Assembly: GCA_020152595.1 (NCBI GenBank)
Contig: JAIGNY010000448.1
Coordinates: 899,501 to 963,500, forward strand
DNA: 64,000 nt
Direction: 5' to 3'
Source: Chiridota heheva
Taxonomy: Eukaryota > Echinodermata > Holothuroidea > Apodida > Chiridotidae
Shown here: positions 47,701-52,877 of the stretch, one piece after another
Layout of the letters: every line of letters begins with the position of its first letter
Position numbering within the stretch: position 1 is the first letter of the stretch
The notes under the pieces: generated by a model
What the model saw: only the letters and a program-made list of their open reading frames with translations
The model's database searches: none
What the model was told of the DNA's origin: nothing
Position numbers and translations under genes: made by a program

Positions 47701-50584
47701 ACAAGCCACCAGTCTGCCCATTTTATAGCGAAACCAAAGATAGCATTTTATTTGATAGGCCGCAATGTTTTACCGCGCTTCTCTGCCTCGAAAAAACCCC
47801 AAAATAAACGAGTATTTTGCAATTTCTACCGATCTCATTCGGATTGATTGGGATTATGTATTTTTCCCGCCACGACTATTGTTCACGGCCCAGATTAGGT
47901 TGTCTGGTGGGCCAGATTTGGCCCGCTATAGCTATATCTTGACATGCCTACTGTGTTGCAATTAGCTGTTACAGCCATATATATATTTTTTTTTTCCTTT
48001 TCAGTTATATGAAAATTATTTGGGATACATAGATTTGATATCAGAGGCGAAGTTATCAGTAATCAACCCTTACAATCGCCACATACAACCAGTAGGTGGA
48101 AGGCCCGACACTGACAAGGTATACTTTTAAGTAATGTGTCACTTCATCTCAGTACACTAGCTATGTGTTGTTGTTCTAAAGTTGTCATGTTAGGAAACTT
48201 TGCGTTTAGTACTGCGTCATGGTAGAATATTAGAACCAGAGTTCTTGTATTATTGATTCTCTAGAATTATTTGTTTCTCCTGTTTTAATGCAATAATCTT
48301 TGCTATTATGTATTTGATATTATGTTTTATTGGGTGAGTAGGATTCAAGGTTACTTGACAAGAACCCTAAAATGTCTGGTATCTGCTCTGCAAACTGTCA
48401 AAATCACAAAAACTAATGAAACTAATGAATTATTTTATTGCTTTACCTATTGACCAGACACCAAACATAAACTTGAACTCAAAAACTCTTGGAAGTTTTA
48501 TGCTTAAAATTAGAATCGATAACTTGAAATCATATACAGTACCTCCTTTTTGGCACTGAGTATGTGTCAAATGGCAATTAACTTTTTTCTACTTCTTCTT
48601 ATAGAGTCCACATGACAAGTTATATTTGGTTCAGCCATTGCTGAACACATTGCTGTGCATTGTCTGTCGTTATCATCTGCAAGATCTGTAGCAGCATGTC
48701 CATGTTTCTTCCATCAGGGGACATTTTGTGTGTGGCTCTGTACCACAGTCAGTCAACTGGGTTGGGTGTATACCCCATTGTCTTCTTTAACACTATAAAA
48801 AGCTGTAAAGTTGTTTTGAGAAAAAAAATCATTTGAAACTTTCTGCTTTCATTTTACAGGTGACAACAACATTTTACTCCGAGGCGGCAGTGAAACCAAG
48901 ATCCATCTCCAAGTGGCTCATAGCTCTGGGAATCATCTTTGGCTTGCTCGGTTTCGTTGCATTAGTGTTGTTTCTAGCAAAAGTAAGTATGCATTCATGT
49001 TAAACTTGTTTCGCCTACTTTAAAAATCAATGAGCCTCTTGCAAATTTTCTCACTCCTAAGAAATTTGCACAAATTGTGTTCTTAATCGTTACCTCTAAA
49101 TTGTTTTTTAATATTTACATTGTAATAACCAGTGCATTAAATCCTGATAATGGTCTCAAAATTTAGTCCGCTGTTCAAAGGACTTTGCCCTCATAATGGC
49201 CTTCCTTTATTCCACTCGGGGCAATGTCCTTTGCCCAGTGTAATAAATGTATAAACACTATGCCTCAACATTACTCCTTAATTAATACCCCCCTTACAGA
49301 GGGGGAAATGGCAGCTTAAACCTTTGTAGTGGATCAGATACCTCTAAATTAACAAATTAACAATTTCTTGCTTATCCAGACTACCAATTTAAACAAAATA
49401 GATCATTTATGAAATAGAAATCCTGATAAACTTGCAGTATATTGCACCTCCGAAGTTTTTAATTTATTTTAAAGAAATATCCTCATCATGTACGAGCAGT
49501 TGTGTGACTAGGGTGTAGGGACTTTAATCCCCCTGAGGATTTAGGTGTTTAGCCCAGTGGTGTCAGTAGACCCTTTTGATTGGGAAAGGGGGGTAGAATA
49601 AAATGACAAATTTACCAACAAAAGAGTTTGATGCTACCGACAAAAATATATTCCACATTAAGGGCCCCCATAACTTTAGATTTTTTTAAAGCCCCTCCCA
49701 CCCCCTTAAAGCCCCTCCCAACCCCCCCCTCCCTAAAAAGGCAGAACGAGTGCCATAATATTTATTTTTTTCAATCTGTTTGGTAAAGTTTTCATAGTCT
49801 TTGATGGAAGTTTTACCGACGTGGACCTTAATTTACCGACAGTCCTTCAATTTTACCTACAGCTTTACCGAAAGTGGGGCTGTAATACCCCCCCCACATA
49901 CCCCGGTATTCACGCCCCTGGTTCAGCCCCATTGGCAATTGCCTCCCTCAGTTGGAAATTTCAAAAAACTGATGAACTTTTTATGCTTTTCAAAATTTGC
50001 AGGCTTAAAATTAACTATATATCCAAAAAATAAAACAATTTAGAATCATAAATCTGAAAGAATTTTAGACCATGATTTGGATATATTGAAAAAGTTTTAG
50101 ATCATGATTCCCTAATCATAAACTTTCAACCATGAGTTGAACTTTATCAAGAATTAGGAAATTTACAGATGGAATCTCGTGCCTAAAAAAATCCATTAAC
50201 ATCACTTTCGCTGTCGTGGATTGTGTAAATATTTCAACCAACCAGAAATGTTGGATTTCATGACATACATTTTCATCTCCACACTGACACGATATCTGAC
50301 TTTAAAGGTCTTTACATCGGGCTGAGGAAAAACATGATGGTGCACATGTAGGAATCCTAATGTCTTTCTTATGTTTTCATGATTTTTAGTCTTTCATCTT
50401 TTGGCATGTCTTTTTTTTTAACCTTTTCTAGATGGGATTCTTCAAGAGAACAATGAAGGAGGAGATGGAGCGTCTTATCCAAGAGAAAGATGACCTTCTT
50501 GAGAACCTGAATGGAGAAGAACAATTATTGGAGGACACTGACGATGATTTTGCAGGAAATAATGGCTTTTTTAATGATTCTTAG
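5607..50584 (+). CDS. ITGA4/9-like: Integrin alpha subunit, alpha4/alpha9-like; 3' 19 exons (5'-partial gene)
   Basis: Type I membrane receptor subunit that pairs with a beta integrin to bind matrix or cell-surface ligands. I joined 19 exons; all have AG/GT borders and the phases agree across 2537 nt, giving 844 complete codons and a TAG stop. Order (residue 1 is the first whole codon): end of propeller blade 3 (1-47); FG-GAP blades with Ca loops DINGDYLTD, DINMDNYQD and DMDGNGYPD (48-208); thigh (about 209-390); calf-1 and calf-2 (about 391-755); membrane helix (about 765-790); GFFKR at 796-800; acidic tail. The FRS...GAP and STNQDEG...NEGSAV contexts and the KDVMDFLSPI segment resemble vertebrate alpha4/alpha9, which lack an alpha-I domain. 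No furin-type site is obvious between heavy- and light-chain regions. Family members are about 1,000-1,050 residues, so roughly 190 are missing upstream. Integrin alpha is near certain; the alpha4/9 class is likely. Confidence 0.95.
5750..6164 (+). other. Integrin intron 1
   Basis: Short AT-rich intron with GTAAGG donor and TCACAG acceptor. No repeat recognised. Confidence 0.85.
6165..6302 (+). CDS. ITGA4/9-like: Integrin alpha exon 2: FG-GAP blade 4 with Ca loop
   Basis: Acceptor TCACAG, donor GTAAGT, phase 0 at both ends, 46 residues. It encodes YFGAS, the Ca-binding loop DINGDYLTD, LLVGAP and VYIYRNEGS. The intron before it is only 415 bp, the shortest but one in the gene. Confidence 0.93.
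6810..7498 (+). repeat. Repeat C, left copy (interrupted by the DIRS-like element)
   Basis: Starts GAACATCAATGATGTAGT, passes CCCTCGGTGTC and AAAATGACATGCTTTA, and reaches TATGTATTATGTAATATTT at the left edge of the DIRS-like element. The sequence resumes at 12391 with GTGGGTGAATGGATTTC. The right copy (12588-13225) shows the uninterrupted order. 7140-7265 is pyrimidine-rich with a direct duplication of CCTTCCCACACACTTTTGAC. Confidence 0.75.
7511..7636 (+). repeat. Inverted terminal repeat, left arm of the DIRS-like element
   Basis: Contains ACCTTACCTTCCATGCTAT, GGTCACATGACCTGATTCTA and CCTCCATATAACCTCTAC. Complementary to 12211-12350. Confidence 0.85.
9437..9626. repeat. 34-bp minisatellite inside the gag-like frame
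   Basis: About five and a half units of GGCATGGCATCCCCCTGGCA with CACTGCC between them; one unit is 28 bp. GC-rich in an AT-rich window. All three plus frames stay open across it, so the overlapping long ORFs here are repeat artefacts. Confidence 0.85.
12035..12175. repeat. Internal complementary region of the DIRS-like element
   Basis: Repeats AGCATGGAAGGTAAG (near 12082) and its inverse CTTACCTTCCATGC (near 12158) around a hairpin, CCGCTAAGCATAGCGG (12119-12134). A related hairpin, CCCCACTACGCTTAGTGGGG (12364-12383), sits at the right edge. In DIRS elements such internal copies allow rebuilding of ends during replication. Confidence 0.6.
12211..12350 (-). repeat. Inverted terminal repeat, right arm of the DIRS-like element
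   Basis: Contains GTAGAGGTTATATGGAGG, TAGAATCAGGTCATGTGACC and AGCATGGAAGGTAAG, the reverse complement of the left arm with scattered changes and a short GGGCTGGGCTGG expansion. Confidence 0.85.
12391..13225 (+). repeat. Repeat C, continuation and right copy (empty site)
   Basis: 12391-12425 completes the interrupted left copy. 12430-12585 is a partial unit. 12588-13225 is a near-complete unit with GAACATCAATGATGTAGTCG, CCCTCGGTGTCTCTGG and TATGTATTATGTAGTATTTG followed directly by TGAGTGAGTGGATTTC. Confidence 0.75.
13737..13800 (-). repeat. Orphan end of the long-TIR MITE family
   Basis: Matches the right arm of the element at 15426-15981: AAGTCCTCTTTCATATAAGA followed by ACTTGACTTCTGAACTAAT. 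The rest of the element is absent. Confidence 0.65.
14055..14530 (+). repeat. 238-bp tandem duplication
   Basis: Two adjacent copies (14055-14292 and 14293-14530) share GAGCTTTTA, AAGTGCTATACCC, GCATGTGTCAGA, CTAATGAAAGCAGAGTTTTT and TGTTGTTATAATGCTAAATT. Divergence is visible, so the duplication is not recent. Confidence 0.85.
15086..15240 (+). repeat. Interspersed repeat B, copy 2
   Basis: Direct match to 1408-1620 with an internal deletion; shares TAAAATCACTGAACTATCT and AGTCTAAAAGTCATA. Confidence 0.65.
15426..15981. mobile_element. MITE with about 180-bp terminal inverted repeats
   Basis: The left arm reads GGATTAGTTTAGTGGTCAAG, GAAAGAGGACTT, GTTTAAAGTTTGGTA and GTAGAAACGACTAAAATCAG. 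The right arm is its reverse complement (CAGTCGTTTCTAC, TACCAAACTTTAAAC, AGTCCTCTTTCATG, CTTGACTACTGAACTAAT). The arms flank a spacer of about 200 bp with no ORF, so it is a fold-back, non-autonomous element. Confidence 0.85.
16105..16210 (+). CDS. ITGA4/9-like: Integrin alpha exon 3: FG-GAP blade 5, first half
   Basis: Acceptor TTGCAG, donor GTATTC, phase 0 in and phase 1 out. Encodes ARFGSVIESAGDINMDNYQ. The last Asp of the Ca loop is split over the next intron, whose downstream exon restores DVVIGAP. A 9.8-kb repeat-filled intron precedes it. Confidence 0.92.
18918..18984 (+). repeat. Three-copy 22-bp tandem repeat
   Basis: AGCACAAGCAAGATTGTT appears three times in a row, the last unit running into a T-run. 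Confidence 0.9.
19355..19680. mobile_element. Second copy of the 320-bp MITE-like element (inverted relative to 3968-4287)
   Basis: Reads GTTGTTATGCTCCTTAAAG at the left and AAGGAGAAGGACAAGTCATG at the right, the complement of the first copy. The internal palindrome is GGACCTAATATATAAGCAGG here and partly decayed. Confidence 0.8.
19805..19899 (+). CDS. ITGA4/9-like: Integrin alpha exon 4: FG-GAP blade 5, second half
   Basis: Acceptor GTGTAG, donor GTAATT. The exon begins with AT, completing the GAT codon, and ends in phase 0. Encodes VVIGAPYEDD and GAVYIYHGS, the closing strands of the blade. Confidence 0.92.
20920..21855. mobile_element. Long element with the same ends as the CTCTACC MITE family
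   Basis: Left end TTAACTCTTAATTCTACCAC followed by GCAGCGATATTATCGCC; right end GAGAGTAAGGGTTAA. These are the termini of the 90-110 bp MITEs near 24518, 24773, 32458 and 32680. The 936-bp interior has no intact ORF. It may be a fuller member of the family or two solo ends by chance. Confidence 0.5.
21922..22619. mobile_element. 698-bp non-autonomous DNA transposon with 36-bp TIRs
   Basis: Left AAAGGCTCTTTCAACCCAAA then AGTGAGGGCGT; right ACGCCCTCACTTTT then CGGTTGAGTGTTCCTTT. The arms agree at about 30 of 36 positions. No transposase frame and no obvious target-site duplication. Confidence 0.75.
23292..23632 (+). repeat. Interspersed repeat F, copy 1
   Basis: Matches 45909-46287 directly over about 340 bp (GTCAATCATTCACAGT, AGACACCTAA, GGCAGATAAACAATCATTGT, GAAGTCGGGTTGGTAATTGT, GGTGCGGGTAGGCTTAAAGA). 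Two copies sit in different introns of the same gene. Small open frames inside it are not conserved as protein. Confidence 0.85.
23999..24141 (+). CDS. ITGA4/9-like: Integrin alpha exon 5: last Ca-binding propeller blade
   Basis: Acceptor CTCACAG, donor GTAAGT, phase 0 in and phase 2 out. Encodes FGHALSAG followed by the Ca loop DMDGNGYPD and LVVGAY, typical of the blade before the thigh domain. Confidence 0.93.
24518..24880. mobile_element. Composite of two short MITEs around a 146-bp spacer
   Basis: MITE copies at 24518-24626 and 24773-24880 in the same orientation, each running from CCTTACTCTACCAGCAC to GCTGCGTGGTAGAGTAA with TTAA-type ends. The spacer holds GGGCTTGTTCCACTTCAGTG and TTTTTGAGTTGGCACACTTG. 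The whole three-part unit recurs inverted at 32458-32771. Confidence 0.8.
25480..25637 (+). CDS. ITGA4/9-like: Integrin alpha exon 6: propeller-thigh junction
   Basis: Acceptor TTTCAG, donor GTAAAC, phase 2 in and phase 1 out. Encodes SRPVITMV, the conserved RPV at the end of the propeller, then cysteines in KDCTF, VSCIR and SACFDY expected for thigh disulfides. Confidence 0.92.
25745..25997 (-). repeat. tRNA-derived SINE family 1, reversed copy
   Basis: On the minus strand: GAGGTGCAGTCGCTCAGTGG then TTAAGGAGTCATGCTCG (A-box region), a degraded B box, and CTCCAGTCCACTCAGCTGTA in the body. Confidence 0.8.
26645..26899. mobile_element. 255-bp MITE related to the THAP element
   Basis: TIRs: GGAGGGATTTCATCACGTGA at the left and TCACTTGATGAAATCCATCT at the right. 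The left 220 bp match 1741-1962, where similar sequence adjoins a THAP coding end. It therefore looks like a deletion derivative mobilised by that transposase. Confidence 0.75.
27197..27360 (+). CDS. ITGA4/9-like: Integrin alpha exon 7: thigh domain
   Basis: Acceptor TTCCAG, donor GTAAGT, phase 1 in and 0 out. Encodes NLTIEADYFK, with an N-glycosylation sequon, through NRKCIKYSAHIK. This corresponds to the thigh segment that in alpha4 precedes the RKDVRD motif. Confidence 0.9.
27395..27760. repeat. Low-complexity TTGATTGA-rich tract
   Basis: Degenerate repeats of ATTGATTGAT, AACTGAT and TTAATTGA type in intron 7. No unit length is kept. Confidence 0.75.
28261..28410 (+). CDS. ITGA4/9-like: Integrin alpha exon 8: thigh domain end
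   Basis: Acceptor TTTGCAG, donor GTAAGT, 50 codons in phase 0. Encodes KDVMDFLSPIPFKLSYAL, close to the KDVRDILTPI segment of alpha4/alpha9, and CDDLCPIIDMYSPNN leading to the genu. Confidence 0.92.
28545..28805 (+). repeat. Repeat G (about 125-bp unit), two tandem copies
   Basis: Units contain AGCTATTTAGCTGATTT, CCTATTTTCTGCATAATTGA, CAATAC and TTTTGATGAGAA. The same unit and the same flank (AATCATCACTCAG) recur at 36930-37322 in another intron. Confidence 0.85.
29030..29410 (+). repeat. 188-bp tandem duplication
   Basis: Two units share ATATCATAGCATCAATTACA, GGTGGGGTACTTCTTTTT, GGGGTTGATCAT and AAGAAAAGGGTCAAACAC with few differences. Apparently a fairly young duplication. Confidence 0.85.
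29436..29641 (+). pseudogene. Acidic Asp/Ser-rich ORF fragment
   Basis: An open frame without ATG follows a TAG at about 29433 and ends in TGA. It encodes SDDESDLEPDFVDSDSNSD, DSDEEELTINNG and KKAKWSNDEF. Acidic S/D/E tracts of this kind occur at the N-terminus of many transposases (piggyBac among them) and nuclear proteins. I cannot name it. It adjoins repeats, so a transposon relic is the likelier reading. Confidence 0.35.
29868..30150 (+). repeat. 3' fragment of the LINE family
   Basis: GGATAAAATTATCACC and CTACAACCATGTTTAGT match the LINE's 3' end (GGATAAAATTATCTCC, TACAACCATATTTAGT near 5375). It ends in a (CAAA)n tail at about 30119-30138. The fragment therefore shows the family's true 3' end. 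Confidence 0.7.
30556..30635 (+). CDS. ITGA4/9-like: Integrin alpha exon 9: genu / start of calf-1
   Basis: Acceptor TTACAG, donor GTAAGA, phase 0 in and 2 out. Encodes the hallmark F-x3-CG-x3-K-C-x2-DLKLKA motif found after the thigh domain in integrin alpha chains. Confidence 0.92.
30636..33221 (+). other. Integrin intron 9
   Basis: Includes a pyrimidine- and A-rich tract (about 31840-32170) and the inverted composite MITE. No exon is needed by phase between the flanking exons, and none was seen. Confidence 0.8.
32458..32771. mobile_element. Composite MITE pair, inverted copy
   Basis: MITEs at about 32458-32543 and 32680-32771 flank GTGCCAACTCAAAAATATAT and GTCACTGAAGCGGAATGAGC. This is the reverse complement of the spacer in 24518-24880, so the three-part unit moved or was copied as one. 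Confidence 0.8.
33222..33366 (+). CDS. ITGA4/9-like: Integrin alpha exon 10: calf-1
   Basis: Acceptor CCTTAG, donor GTAAGT, phase 2 in and 0 out. Encodes a beta-sandwich segment with HNVGEEAHQARVRLTLPQ, matching the NxGxxAxxxxLxxxLP pattern of calf-1. Confidence 0.91.
33706..33807 (+). CDS. ITGA4/9-like: Integrin alpha exon 11: calf-1
   Basis: Acceptor TTTCAG, donor GTAAGA, 34 codons in phase 0. Encodes VICTPEEEQNSTTVKLVCDV, with a cysteine pair and an NST sequon as expected in calf-1. The preceding intron is only 339 bp, the shortest in the gene. Confidence 0.9.
33808..36666 (+). other. Integrin intron 11
   Basis: Unremarkable AT-rich sequence. It has a local duplication near 35700-35865 (GGCTGGCAAC and CTGAAACAGACTCACAAATA twice), C- and G-runs at 34545-34558 and 35650-35677, and a fragment at 36400-36550 resembling the GTGTTGTATT...TTAGCGTGATT part of repeat C. 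No exon recognised. Confidence 0.75.
36667..36836 (+). CDS. ITGA4/9-like: Integrin alpha exon 12: calf-1 end
   Basis: Acceptor TTGCAG, donor GTAGGT, phase 0 in and 2 out. Encodes a beta-rich segment ending EIRIPIKIEADITVKG, the border between calf-1 and calf-2 seen in alpha4 as IPLKYEVKLTVHG. Contains an NIT sequon. Confidence 0.91.
36930..37322 (+). repeat. Repeat G, three tandem units
   Basis: Units begin GTAAGACTTCAGCTATTTAG and include AATTGATCAATTTCAGCATG. The first unit has an internal 22-bp duplication (CCAAGCTAATTTCACCTATT). The array ends in the same AATCATCACTCAGG flank as the copy at 28805. Confidence 0.88.
37690..40920. repeat. Repeat H: roughly 300-bp units in both orientations
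   Basis: Plus-orientation units are marked by TTAATATGCATAGTGGGCGG-type sequence at about 37978, 38276, 38561, 40448 and 40852. Each is followed by AGAGCTTGTA, TCTCAAGAATGGTAAACT and CATGCATATTAATGAGTAGG. Between about 39420 and 39990 the marks appear reversed (CCACCATGCA, CTACTCATTAATATTCATGA, AGTTTACCATTCTTGAGATA). No ORF of substance. Satellite-like or a dispersed repeat expanded locally. Confidence 0.8.
41100..41289 (+). CDS. ITGA4/9-like: Integrin alpha exon 13: calf-2 start
   Basis: Acceptor TCTACAG, donor GTAAGT, phase 2 in and 0 out. Encodes VARPESVIYENK, then an acidic loop (SAEDETEVSDTYE) and IGPSFKHIFD. The RPESVIY segment matches the start of calf-2. Confidence 0.91.
41360..41776 (+). 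repeat. SINE family 1 with internal 88-bp triplication
   Basis: The head GGTGGCTCAATTGTCAAGGA and a B-box-like GGGTTTGACTCCCA are followed by three 88-bp units starting near 41515, 41603 and 41691, each with GGACTGGTGTCCTG-like, GGAAGTCATGTGCTCTCATC and GCACCGGCCTGATGGGAAG. Other copies of the SINE carry this segment once. Confidence 0.85.
42050..42265 (+). repeat. Degenerate GC-rich tandem repeat
   Basis: Roughly 25-35 bp imperfect units around GGCCTTATGTGTTGCAG. Strongly diverged. Confidence 0.75.
43135..43290. repeat. Hairpin-forming interspersed repeat, copy 1
   Basis: GTGTTTATATGCATATCTAA faces GCATTAAATACGCATATAAA across a loop with AAAGACT...AGTCTTT. AGATTAATGTTGAGGCGGAG resembles the reverse complement at about 49250-49285. 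Confidence 0.6.
44519..44800 (-). repeat. Interspersed repeat A, copy 2 (inverted)
   Basis: Reverse-complement match to 720-985, including CTCAAGGCCACC and CCCCCACACTCCATAC. It lies just upstream of integrin exon 14. Confidence 0.75.
44926..45033 (+). CDS. ITGA4/9-like: Integrin alpha exon 14: calf-2
   Basis: Acceptor TTTCAG, donor GTAAGC, 36 codons in phase 0. Encodes VRNLGPSTLPLLTTVNISFP, the NxGPS motif conserved in calf-2, and an NIS sequon. Confidence 0.92.
45584..45724 (+). CDS. ITGA4/9-like: Integrin alpha exon 15: calf-2
   Basis: Acceptor TATTAG, donor GTAAGT, 47 codons in phase 0. Encodes SVSCDDEI and DFEHWNSTRAKWE. This is the region where some alpha chains are cut into heavy and light chains, but no dibasic furin consensus is present. 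Confidence 0.88.
45909..46287 (+). repeat. Interspersed repeat F, copy 2
   Basis: Direct match to 23292-23632 with one extra local duplication (AAACAAACTTCT twice near 45980-46020). Confidence 0.85.
46735..46848 (+). CDS. ITGA4/9-like: Integrin alpha exon 16: calf-2 cysteine cluster
   Basis: Acceptor CTATAG, donor GTGAGT, 38 codons in phase 0. Encodes NCDTVECLYLICTVSTL, the C-x4-C-x4-C cluster of calf-2, and IQARIWEVNF. Confidence 0.92.
46849..48004 (+). other. Integrin intron 16
   Basis: No exon. 47515-47620 is pyrimidine-rich. 47885-47935 has CGGCCCAGATT and GGGCCAGATTTGGCCCGC, reminiscent of hAT-type or LINE ends but too short to assign. Confidence 0.7.
48005..48118 (+). CDS. ITGA4/9-like: Integrin alpha exon 17: calf-2 end
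   Basis: Acceptor TTTCAG, donor GTATAC, 38 codons in phase 0. Encodes YENYLGYIDLISEAKLSV, matching the final calf-2 strands before the membrane. Confidence 0.9.
48119..48859 (+). other. Integrin intron 17
   Basis: AT-rich, no repeat or exon recognised. Confidence 0.8.
48860..48982 (+). CDS. ITGA4/9-like: Integrin alpha exon 18: juxtamembrane and transmembrane helix
   Basis: Acceptor TTACAG, donor GTAAGT, 41 codons in phase 0. Encodes VTTTFYSE, then KPRSISKW and a hydrophobic helix running from LIALGIIFG through VALVLFLAK. The Lys ending the exon precedes the GFFKR motif of the next exon. Confidence 0.94.
48983..50431 (+). other. Integrin intron 18
   Basis: 49150-49295 resembles, inverted, the hairpin repeat at 43135. 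49660-49740 is CCCTCCC-rich. No exon between the membrane-helix and GFFKR exons. Confidence 0.75.
50432..50584 (+). CDS. ITGA4/9-like: Integrin alpha exon 19: GFFKR cytoplasmic tail and stop
   Basis: Acceptor TTCTAG. Encodes MGFFKRTMKEEMERLIQ and a strongly acidic, Asn-rich end (LEDTDDDFAG, FFNDS), then TAG. GFFKR is the membrane-proximal clasp that pairs with the beta tail and keeps integrins inactive. The tail is 50 residues with heptad-like spacing of Leu, Ile and Met, somewhat longer than vertebrate alpha4/9 tails. Confidence 0.95.
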   Translation: MGFFKRTMKEEMERLIQEKDDLLENLNGEEQLLEDTDDDFAGNNGFFNDS

Positions 50585-51612
50585 ATCTTTTATGGTGAAT
50601 TTGCAAGAAGATTTTTTTGTTTAATTTATGCAAATGTACTGTAATTTTTTTTTTATGAAATACATACTTATTCTCAGGAATATATGATGTGCTGTTGATG
50701 GTATGGTTGCTGAAGATTTTCTTCAAGTTTTCTTTAGAGAAAGATGACTCGTATATCAAGATATTGGTGCACAGTGCCCATACTAAAGGTGTAGCCTGGA
50801 GGTCAAAGGTCATGTTAAGTCTGTAACAAAGGTGGTTCCGTCCGTAACAAAAGTGGCTGAGTTCTTACAAACCATGTCAACTTAATCGTGATGAAAAGAC
50901 TCGAATAAGATTTTATGGAAACATTTGTAGAAGAGACAAAATGTGGGTACTTTGTGAGATGTGGAATAATTTAGGGGAAGATATATATTTCTGCACTTTT
51001 TACATACACTAAAAAAAACATGCAATAAGTGTATCATATATGTGTATATTTATTTTTATCTGTGCAAGTCAAGATAGATTATGAATTAAAGCAAACATTT
51101 TTAGAAACACTTGACGTAAATTAGATCATCTTTCCGTTTAACATCTCATAAGGATAGGAACTAGTATTAAAATGCATCTTCCATATATTTATAAAACTTA
51201 AGCAAAATATTTCTGATAAGCTGAAGCTTCAATCATGCATGAGGTACAGTGGCTCAGTGTTTAAGGCGTCATGCAGGCGAAAGATGTCAAGTTTGACTCC
51301 CATCTCAAATGGTGTGTCTGTGAGCAAGACACTTTGCTCTATTTGCTCCAGTCCACTCAGCACTGCTGGGAAATTAACCTGCGTTGGACTGGCATCATGA
51401 CCAGGGCAGCCATGTACTCTCGTCAAAGAGACCAAGGATAAGATTTGGCCTGATGGGTCATCGTGGCCGCAGTATAGCTACAATCACAGTAACTTTGTAA
51501 CATGACTTTTTAAAGCCATTAGAAAATTTGAAATGATTCTTTTTGTTTTAAAGCTTACTATCTTTGTACAATTGGTAAATCTCTTAAGTTAAGAGCTGAT
51601 ATGAATAATAAA
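50585..51612 (+). promoter_or_regulatory. Probable integrin 3' UTR with candidate poly(A) signals
   Basis: After the TAG the sequence is AT-rich with no further exon. An ATTAAA stands at 51085-51090. An AATAAA stands at 51607-51612, followed within 60 bases by GT-rich sequence, so it is the better candidate. A SINE (about 51238-51475) would lie inside a UTR that used the distal signal. The true end needs transcript data. Confidence 0.35.
51238..51475 (+). repeat. SINE family 1 copy downstream of the integrin stop
   Basis: A box GTGGCTCAGTGTTTAAGGCG, B box AAGTTTGACTCCCA, then CTCCAGTCCACTCAG and GGCCTGATGGG. One of the best preserved tRNA-like heads in the window. Confidence 0.85.
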
Positions 51613-51733
51613 TGGTGCTATGCTGTAAAATATTGTATTTCTAAAAATTGTGTATTTTGAGCTTTAACAATGAAAATATTTTTGTATGTGTGGTATTTTG
51701 GATTAATGTGTATTTAAATCTTTCAGCTTAAGT

Positions 51734-52209
51734 AAATTATCTTTCACTTAGCATGGAAATGCAAAAAGAAAGCCTTTTTATGAGAAGCTTGGTTTTGAGA
51801 TTTCTCTCTTTCACTTAGCATAACAATGCTGAAAAGAAAGCCTTTTTATGAGAAGGTTGGTTTTGAGATTTCTCTCTTTCACTTAGCATAACAATGCTGA
51901 AAAGAAAGCCTTTTTATGAGAAGGTTGGTTTTGAGATTTCTCTCTTTCACTTAGCATAACAATGCTGAAAAGAGAGCCTTTTTAATGAGAAGCATGGTAT
52001 TGAGATTTCTCTTTCACTTAGCATGAAAATGCTGAAAAAAAAAGCCTTTTTATGAGAAGCCTGGTATTAAGATTTCTCTTTTACTTAGCATGAAAATGCT
52101 GAAAAGAAAGCTTTTTTATGAGAAGCTTGGTATTGGGATTTCTCTCTTTCACTTAGCATGAAAATGCTGAAAAGAAAGCCTTTTTATGAGAAGCTTGGTA
52201 TTGAGATTT
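51734..52209 (+). repeat. 68-bp minisatellite, about seven units
   Basis: Units contain TTTCACTTAGCAT, AATGCTGAAAAGAAAGCC and TTTTTATGAGAAG. The middle units are nearly identical at 68 bp; outer units vary by a few bases. Each unit has a small palindrome AGCATAACAATGCT or AGCATGAAAATGCT. Confidence 0.92.
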
Positions 52210-52419
52210 AAGGCTTGTACAGTATGCTATAACAATAAAATTACAACTTATTTTTTCATGTAAGGATTTGCTGCCTGAATACTTTATTTTGTATAATTTA
52301 ATATTAGGCTATCAACAGTTTGAGCTTTCAAGCCAGAACTTTAAAGAAAACAAGAATTTTTAGTACCCATCTTGCCAATTACTCAAATACCTATATTGAA
52401 AATTAATGTTATTAGACAT

Positions 52420-52877
52420 CGATCTATATAGCGCCTTCTGCTGGGACCTCAAAGGGCTGGACCCAATTTAGCCACCTAATAAGTTCTCTTGCAGTCAGAA
52501 GAATCAGCGCACAGCAACTTGAGCTTGACAGGGCCACAACGGGAAGTGAATGAACATCATGTTTCATGCTTCTCTTCTCGAATAAGTGTTCAGAGAACCA
52601 GGCAGGGTGTGACTGTCCTACCATTGAGACTGACAGCTTAATGTCCCCTCCGAAGGCCAGCGAGCGCCATTCAACCATTGCTAGTTCTCTCAATAGCTGA
52701 ATGGGGGAGCAGGAGCTGCAAATGATGTATACTCCCGCTTTGGATATCCGGGGTAACTGTCTGCATAACTGTGGAAAAACAGGTTATACTGTACCTGACC
52801 GAGGCTTGAACCCGATACCTCCAGCATCTCAGTCGTGCACTCTACCAACTGAGCTACATACTCTCTAAGTAGATGTA
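52420..52877 (-). repeat. tRNA-derived SINE family 2
   Basis: On the minus strand the head reads TGTAGCTCAGTTGGTAGAGT (A box), then GGGTTCAAGCC (B box), at about 52803-52865. It continues through a body to ATATAGCGCC at the 3' end (52430). The open frames across it are incidental. Confidence 0.8.

Noticed and set aside
47885..47935. GGCCC-rich segment as a hAT transposon end
   Set aside because: Only about 50 bp, with no TIR partner or target duplication found.
52803..52865. Possible tRNA gene on the minus strand
   Set aside because: A and B boxes are present, but the acceptor stem does not pair well and the sequence continues into a SINE body.
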